Shown here in pieces: positions 6,556-9,641 of a stretch of 9,641 nucleotides of DNA; position 1 is the first letter of the stretch, and the number at the start of each line of letters is the position of its first letter. The stretch is from Saprospiraceae bacterium (GTDB lineage Bacteria; Bacteroidota; Bacteroidia; Chitinophagales; Saprospiraceae): contig JALVCY010000429.1 in NCBI GenBank assembly GCA_027009605.1, positions 1 through 9,641 of the forward strand, read 5' to 3'. The position numbers and the translations under genes were made by a program. The notes beneath the pieces are model-generated. The model saw nothing but the letters and a program-made list of their open reading frames with translations. It was not told the DNA's origin and made no database searches.

Positions 6556-7677
6556 ATGAAAATTCAAATGGTCGATTTAAAGACCCAATACGCAAACATA
6601 AAAGAAGAAATTGATACAGCCATCCAAGAAGTTTTGGATTCGGCGTATTACGTGGGCGGCCCTAAGGTGGCTGCTTTTGGCGCAAGCCTAGAAAAATACT
6701 TAGGGGTGAATCACGTCATCCCTTGTGCCAACGGTACGGATGCCTTGCAGATAGCTCTAATGGCGTTGGGACTAGAGCCCGGAGACGAAGTGATTGTTCC
6801 GGCACACACCTATGTAGCGACGGCGGAGGTGATTGCTTTATTGCGGCTTTCTCCCGTGATGGTAGATGTGGACAAAGACTCCATGAATGTAACCGCCGAA
6901 TTAGTGGAAAGAGCCATTACGCCTAGGACTAAGGCGATTGTACCGGTGCATTTGTACGGTCAATCTGCGGACATGGAAGGCATAATGGCAGTGGCCCAAA
7001 AGCACAATCTCTTTGTCGTGGAAGATAATGCACAAGCGATTGGGGCGGATTTTACCTTTAGTAACGGGAAGAAGAAAAAGACAGGCACGATAGGTCATAT
7101 TGGCTGCACATCTTTTTATCCGGCCAAAAATTTGGGCTGTTACGGAGACGGTGGAGCTATTTTTACGAATGACTCGGAGCTTGCGCAAAAAATAAAAATG
7201 ATTGCCAATCACGGTCAAAGTCGGCGATATTATCACGATGAGATTGGTTGTAATTCGAGATTGGATGCCATTCAGGCCGCAGTCTTGGATGTGAAGTTAA
7301 AGTATTTGGATGAATATGCGGCGGCTCGGAATGCAGTGGCTAATGCCTACGATCGAGCTTTCGCAAATATCCAAGGGCTAAAGACTCCTTACCGCTCAAA
7401 GTTTACGACTCATGTTTTTCATCAATACACCTTGCAGGTTTTAGATGGGAAGAGAGATGAGCTACAAGCCTTCCTTGCGGAAAAAGAAATACCCACGATG
7501 ATATATTATCCGGTGCCGCTATACAAACAGAAGGGATTTGCGAAATTTTATCATGGAGATGTTTTACCGGTGACGGAATATTTGAGTGATACGGTGATTT
7601 CGTTGCCGATTCATACGGAAATGAGTGTGGAAGTACAGGAGAAAATAATTGCTGGGGTGATGAGTTTTTTTGAGTGA
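6556..7677 (+). CDS. DegT/DnrJ/EryC1 aminotransferase, WbpE/WlbC-like
   Basis: A complete 373-residue PLP-dependent sugar aminotransferase. Features: QMVDLKTQYANIKEEID at the N-terminus, CANGTDALQIAL (phosphate-binding region, about 58-69), PAHTYVATAE, the PLP-contacting VVEDNAQAIGA (D157, Q160), and the Schiff-base lysine in SFYPAKNLGCYGDGG (K191), followed by the NHGQ and R-L-D-A-I-Q-A-A motifs. The N-terminal wording and DNAQAIGA resemble WbpE/WlbC, which transfers an amino group from glutamate to C3 of UDP-2-acetamido-3-keto-glucuronate. The WbpD-like acetyltransferase that would act next is the following gene, which supports this. FdtB/QdtB-type dTDP-sugar aminotransferases are the main alternative. 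The 3-keto-forming oxidase (WbpB) is not in the window. The ATG at 6556 matches family starts. Micro-hairpin tracts in opposite orientation flank the gene. Confidence 0.92.
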   Translation: MKIQMVDLKTQYANIKEEIDTAIQEVLDSAYYVGGPKVAAFGASLEKYLGVNHVIPCANGTDALQIALMALGLEPGDEVIVPAHTYVATAEVIALLRLSPVMVDVDKDSMNVTAELVERAITPRTKAIVPVHLYGQSADMEGIMAVAQKHNLFVVEDNAQAIGADFTFSNGKKKKTGTIGHIGCTSFYPAKNLGCYGDGGAIFTNDSELAQKIKMIANHGQSRRYYHDEIGCNSRLDAIQAAVLDVKLKYLDEYAAARNAVANAYDRAFANIQGLKTPYRSKFTTHVFHQYTLQVLDGKRDELQAFLAEKEIPTMIYYPVPLYKQKGFAKFYHGDVLPVTEYLSDTVISLPIHTEMSVEVQEKIIAGVMSFFE

Positions 7678-7680
7678 TTT

Positions 7681-7779
7681 GTCCTTTGGACGTTCAATAT
7701 GGATTAAAGCTCGTTCAAATGTCCTTCGGACGTTCAATTGTGGCTAATGCCACGTTCAAAATGTCCTTCGGACGTTCAA
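7681..7779 (-). repeat. Micro-hairpin tract B-left (reverse orientation, after the aminotransferase)
   Basis: Read on the minus strand, units again begin TTGAACG. Stems: GTCC-TTT-GGAC (7681-7691), GTCC-TTC-GGAC (7721-7731), GTGGC-TAAT-GCCAC (7740-7753) and GTCC-TTC-GGAC (7763-7773). A fifth position (7701-7712) keeps the leader but has no good stem. The tract begins four bases after the aminotransferase TGA, so it lies in the 3' untranslated part of that transcript. It is inverted relative to every other micro-hairpin tract that has the TTGAAC leader. Confidence 0.8.
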
Positions 7780-7790
7780 TTGTTACTTGC

Positions 7791-7883
7791 TTGAACGTCC
7801 GGAGGATAACCTGAACCTGTCGGCAGCAGGCGGGCACCGAAGGCAGATGAACGTCCGAAGGACAAACTGAACGTGCAAAGCAC
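7791..7883 (+). repeat. Micro-hairpin tract B-right (forward orientation)
   Basis: Orientation flips at about 7780-7790. Units: GTCC-GGA-GGAT (7797-7807, one G-T pair), a damaged GC-rich CCTGTCGGCAGCAGGCGGGC (7815-7834), a damaged ACC-GAA-GGC, then perfect GTCC-GAA-GGAC (7853-7863) and GTGC-AAA-GCAC (7873-7883). The last unit contains a GTG that an ORF finder would take as a start, but the four-helix-bundle protein more plausibly begins at ATG 7903. Confidence 0.78.
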
Positions 7884-7902
7884 AAAATCCAACCGACATA
7901 AA

Positions 7903-9024
7903 ATGAACTATCAATTCCCATTCGAGAAATTAAAAGTATGGCAACTAGCAATTGATTTTGCAGATGAGATATATGATTTGACTGGGGAATTTCCTTTAGA
8001 TGAAAGGTTTGGACTAGTAAGCCAGATGAACCGAGCGGCTGTATCGGTCTCTTCCAATTTGGCAGAAGGAACAACTAGAAGAAGCTTTAATGATCAAGTA
8101 AGGTTTACAACAATAGCCTATAGCAGTTTGATGGAAGTGATGAGCCAATGTGTGTTAAGTGAAAGAAGAAAATATATAACTTCTGATCAATTAGTAAAAA
8201 CAAGAAACTTGGTCATGGAGTTAAGTATAAAAATTAATAATCTCCGGCAATATCAATTGAGTCAAAGTGAAATATATGTGTCAGGGAAAGGTAGCAACCA
8301 CGTGAAAGAAACAATGCCTAATTATGGGGACAATCTCCTTGAACAGCCCGAAGGGCTAGTTGAACGTCCGAAGGACAATTTGAACGTCCGAAGGACAGTT
8401 GAACAATTGAACGATTTAACAATTGAACAATATTTCAACCATCCCACAGCCATAATAGACCCCAATACAAAAATAGGCAAAGACACCAAAATCTGGCACT
8501 TCTCCCACATCATGTCCAACTCCATAATCGGAGAAGCATGCAATATCGGGCAAAACGTAGTGATATCTCCGGATGTGGTTCTAGGCAACAATGTAAAAGT
8601 CCAAAACAACGTATCCATTTACACAGGAGTAATATGTGAAGATGATGTGTTTTTAGGGCCCAGCATGGTGTTTACCAATGTGATTAATCCGCGTAGTGCT
8701 ATTTCTCGAAAGAGTGAATACCTAGAGACCATCGTCAAGAAAGGAGCAACAATCGGAGCCAATGCAACAATCGTCTGTGGACATAATATTGGGCGCTATG
8801 CCTTTATTGGAGCAGGAGCGGTCGTAACTAAAGAAATACCGGATTATGCGCTTGTAGTAGGAAATCCTGCTAAGCAGATAGGTTGGATGAGTGAGTATGG
8901 GGAGCGATTAATATTTGACGAAAGTGGAAAAGCCGTTTGTGGGGGCAGTGGAGATACGTATTTTTTGAAGGATGGAGTTGTTGAAAAGCTGGACGTGCCT
9001 AACTTAAACGCTGCAGGTACTTGA
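7903..9024 (+). CDS. Fused four-helix-bundle / WbpD-like N-acetyltransferase ORF
   Basis: A 373-residue open frame with two domains. Residues 1 to ~120 are a four-helix-bundle (S23/IVP) protein: FEKLKVWQLAIDFADEIYD, QMNRAAVSVSSNLAEG (the NIAEG-type signature), then IAYSSLMEVMSQ and a last helix. Residues ~145-176 are translated micro-hairpin repeats (LVERPKDNLNVRRTVEQ). From ~178, YFNHPTAIIDPNTKIG begins a left-handed beta-helix acyltransferase with KIWHFSHIM, VQNNVSIYTGV, GPSMVFTNVINPR and GNPAKQIGWMSEYG, closely like WbpD/WlbB, which acetylates the 3-amino group of UDP-2-acetamido-3-amino-glucuronate. No stop codon separates the parts. Either a real fusion, or a four-helix-bundle gene that lost its stop while the acetyltransferase uses its own start. 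The TGA stop lies in the first unit of the next repeat tract. Confidence 0.85.
   Translation: MNYQFPFEKLKVWQLAIDFADEIYDLTGEFPLDERFGLVSQMNRAAVSVSSNLAEGTTRRSFNDQVRFTTIAYSSLMEVMSQCVLSERRKYITSDQLVKTRNLVMELSIKINNLRQYQLSQSEIYVSGKGSNHVKETMPNYGDNLLEQPEGLVERPKDNLNVRRTVEQLNDLTIEQYFNHPTAIIDPNTKIGKDTKIWHFSHIMSNSIIGEACNIGQNVVISPDVVLGNNVKVQNNVSIYTGVICEDDVFLGPSMVFTNVINPRSAISRKSEYLETIVKKGATIGANATIVCGHNIGRYAFIGAGAVVTKEIPDYALVVGNPAKQIGWMSEYGERLIFDESGKAVCGGSGDTYFLKDGVVEKLDVPNLNAAGT
8339..8428 (+). repeat. Micro-hairpin tract C, inside the fused ORF
   Basis: AGCCC-GAA-GGGCT (8345-8357), GTCC-GAA-GGAC (8366-8376) and GTCC-GAA-GGAC (8386-8396), the last two exactly 20 bases apart, then three TTGAAC/ATTGAAC words without stems up to 8428. 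Six TGA triplets occur (8340, 8361, 8381, 8400, 8408, 8424), all in the two other frames, so the ORF reads through and gains a linker. Confidence 0.85.
8407..9024 (+). other. WbpD-like acetyltransferase module, possible separate start at TTG 8407
   Basis: If the acetyltransferase is translated on its own, the nearest in-frame conventional start is TTG at 8407, inside a repeat word, giving 205 residues. Families of this type normally begin a few residues before H-P-T-A-I-I-D, so this start fits in length. No ATG lies between the repeat tract and that motif. The hexapeptide-repeat region (about 8440-8880) and the C-terminal tail look complete. Confidence 0.5.
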
Positions 9025-9111
9025 ACGCCGAAGGCATCTGAACGTCCGCAGGACAAATTGAACGCCACAGGCAACTGAACAGCCGCAGGCTAAATTGAAC
9101 GCCCAAAGGGC
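9021..9111 (+). repeat. Micro-hairpin tract D (before galE)
   Basis: The cleanest array: GCC-GAA-GGC (9027-9035), GTCC-GCA-GGAC (9044-9054), GCC-ACA-GGC (9064-9072), AGCC-GCA-GGCT (9081-9091) and GCCC-AAA-GGGC (9101-9111), all five preceded by TGAAC. Start-to-start distances are 17, 20, 17 and 20. The words at 9003-9018 (TTAAACGCTGCAGGT) look like a decayed sixth unit inside the end of the acetyltransferase. The array ends eight bases before the galE ATG. Confidence 0.85.
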
Positions 9112-9119
9112 AGCTTAAA

Positions 9120-9641
9120 ATGAAAATACTAGTAACAGGCGGTGCCGGATATATAGGTAGTCACACGATAGTTGATTTATTGCAGAATGGATTTGAAGTG
9201 ATTTCTGTCGATAATTTTTACAACTCGAAGGAGACTGTTTTTGACGGGATAGAAAAAATAACCGGTGTGCGTGTCAAGAATTATAATATTGACATCACGG
9301 ATCTACCAAAACTAGAGCAGGTCTTTGCAGAAAATAAGGACTTGGCCGGAGTCATTCATTTTGCAGCCTATAAGAGTGTCGAAGAGTCCGTTACACAACC
9401 TTTAAAGTATTTCAAAAATAATAACGAAGGTCTGTATAATGTGCTCTATTGTATTGATAAATACGAAGTGCCCAATTTAATATTCTCTTCATCCTGTACG
9501 GTTTATGGCAACCCCGAAGTTTTACCGGTAACGGAACAAACCCCACAACAAGAAGCAGAAAGCCCCTACGGCCGAACGAAGCAAATAGGAGAAGGAATGA
9601 TAAAGGACTATGCTAAGTCAAACCTTAACTTCAAAACCATC
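9120..9641 (+). CDS. galE: UDP-glucose 4-epimerase, N-terminal part (cut by window end)
   Basis: 174 codons of an extended short-chain dehydrogenase, open to the window edge; GalE is usually about 340 residues, so half is missing. Visible: the NAD-binding loop TGGAGYIGSH (residues 6-15) after MKILV, the Asp at the end of the second strand (VDNFYNSKE, D31), HFAAYKSVEESV (80-91), FSSSCTVYG (122-130) and the catalytic pair Y150-x-x-x-K154 in SPYGRTKQ. This set, with SSSCTVYG and Y-x-N/K-S-K-E, fits GalE, which interconverts UDP-glucose and UDP-galactose (or the N-acetyl forms) in the cytoplasm. The ATG at 9120 gives the standard MKILVTGGAGYIG start. It directly follows tract D. Confidence 0.93.
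   Translation, partial: MKILVTGGAGYIGSHTIVDLLQNGFEVISVDNFYNSKETVFDGIEKITGVRVKNYNIDITDLPKLEQVFAENKDLAGVIHFAAYKSVEESVTQPLKYFKNNNEGLYNVLYCIDKYEVPNLIFSSSCTVYGNPEVLPVTEQTPQQEAESPYGRTKQIGEGMIKDYAKSNLNFKTI

Noticed and set aside
7715..8074. Minus-strand ORF of 119 codons
   Set aside because: Its repeated E-R-P-K-D-I words are micro-hairpins read backward, and the rest is antisense to the four-helix-bundle domain.
9021..9111. CRISPR array, from the regular 17/20-base spacing
   Set aside because: Units are far too short, the repeated part is only about 6 bases and the variable part is palindromic; no cas genes.

Overview
The window reads as part of a surface-polysaccharide (capsule or O-antigen) biosynthesis locus of a member of the Bacteroidota. 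The grounds are protein-sequence character (the WbpD/WbpE-like and Wzi-like proteins resemble Bacteroidota versions), A-rich sequence rather than Shine-Dalgarno motifs before start codons, moderate GC content and four-helix-bundle (S23/IVP) genes. This is recognition from memory; genus cannot be assigned. All recognisable genes are on the + strand.

Layout: 1-187 is non-coding with hairpins and an AACGG-type tract. 188-547 is a four-helix-bundle protein. 583-774 and 1700-1879 are two copies of a ~180-190 bp foldback element that bracket rmlA (817-1674, TTG start). 1888-3588 is a Wzi-like outer-membrane capsule protein with a clear signal peptide but no ordinary start codon. 3644-4942 is a TviB/WbpO-type nucleotide-sugar 6-dehydrogenase. 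5055-5627 is a Uma2-family PD-(D/E)XK protein. 5751-5951 and 6005-6421 are a small unknown protein and its nucleotidyltransferase-fold partner. 6556-7677 is a WbpE-like PLP aminotransferase. 7903-9024 is one open frame that joins a second four-helix-bundle protein to a WbpD-like N-acetyltransferase. 9120 to the window end is the N-terminal 174 codons of galE.

The sugar genes fit together. The dehydrogenase makes a UDP-hexuronic acid, the DegT/WbpE enzyme adds a 3-amino group, the WbpD domain acetylates it, GalE supplies UDP-galactose-type sugars, RmlA opens the dTDP-sugar branch, and the Wzi-like protein works at the outer membrane. The WbpB-type oxidase needed between dehydrogenase and aminotransferase, and rmlB/C/D, are not here.

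The most unusual feature is between the genes. Almost every junction holds short repeats of one of four kinds: (i) micro-hairpins, a TTGAAC leader followed by a 3-5 bp stem whose two arms co-vary and a 3-4 nt loop, with about 19 perfect examples; (ii) AAAGGT/ACCTTT tracts; (iii) AACCGTTAAACCG tracts; (iv) the long foldback element. Repeat orientation often flips at gene borders, so some single genes are bracketed by inverted repeats. The micro-hairpins also run in frame through the fused four-helix-bundle/acetyltransferase ORF as a linker. This looks like a mosaic locus assembled from single-gene cassettes, with a REP-like mini-hairpin family at the joints; that interpretation is inference.
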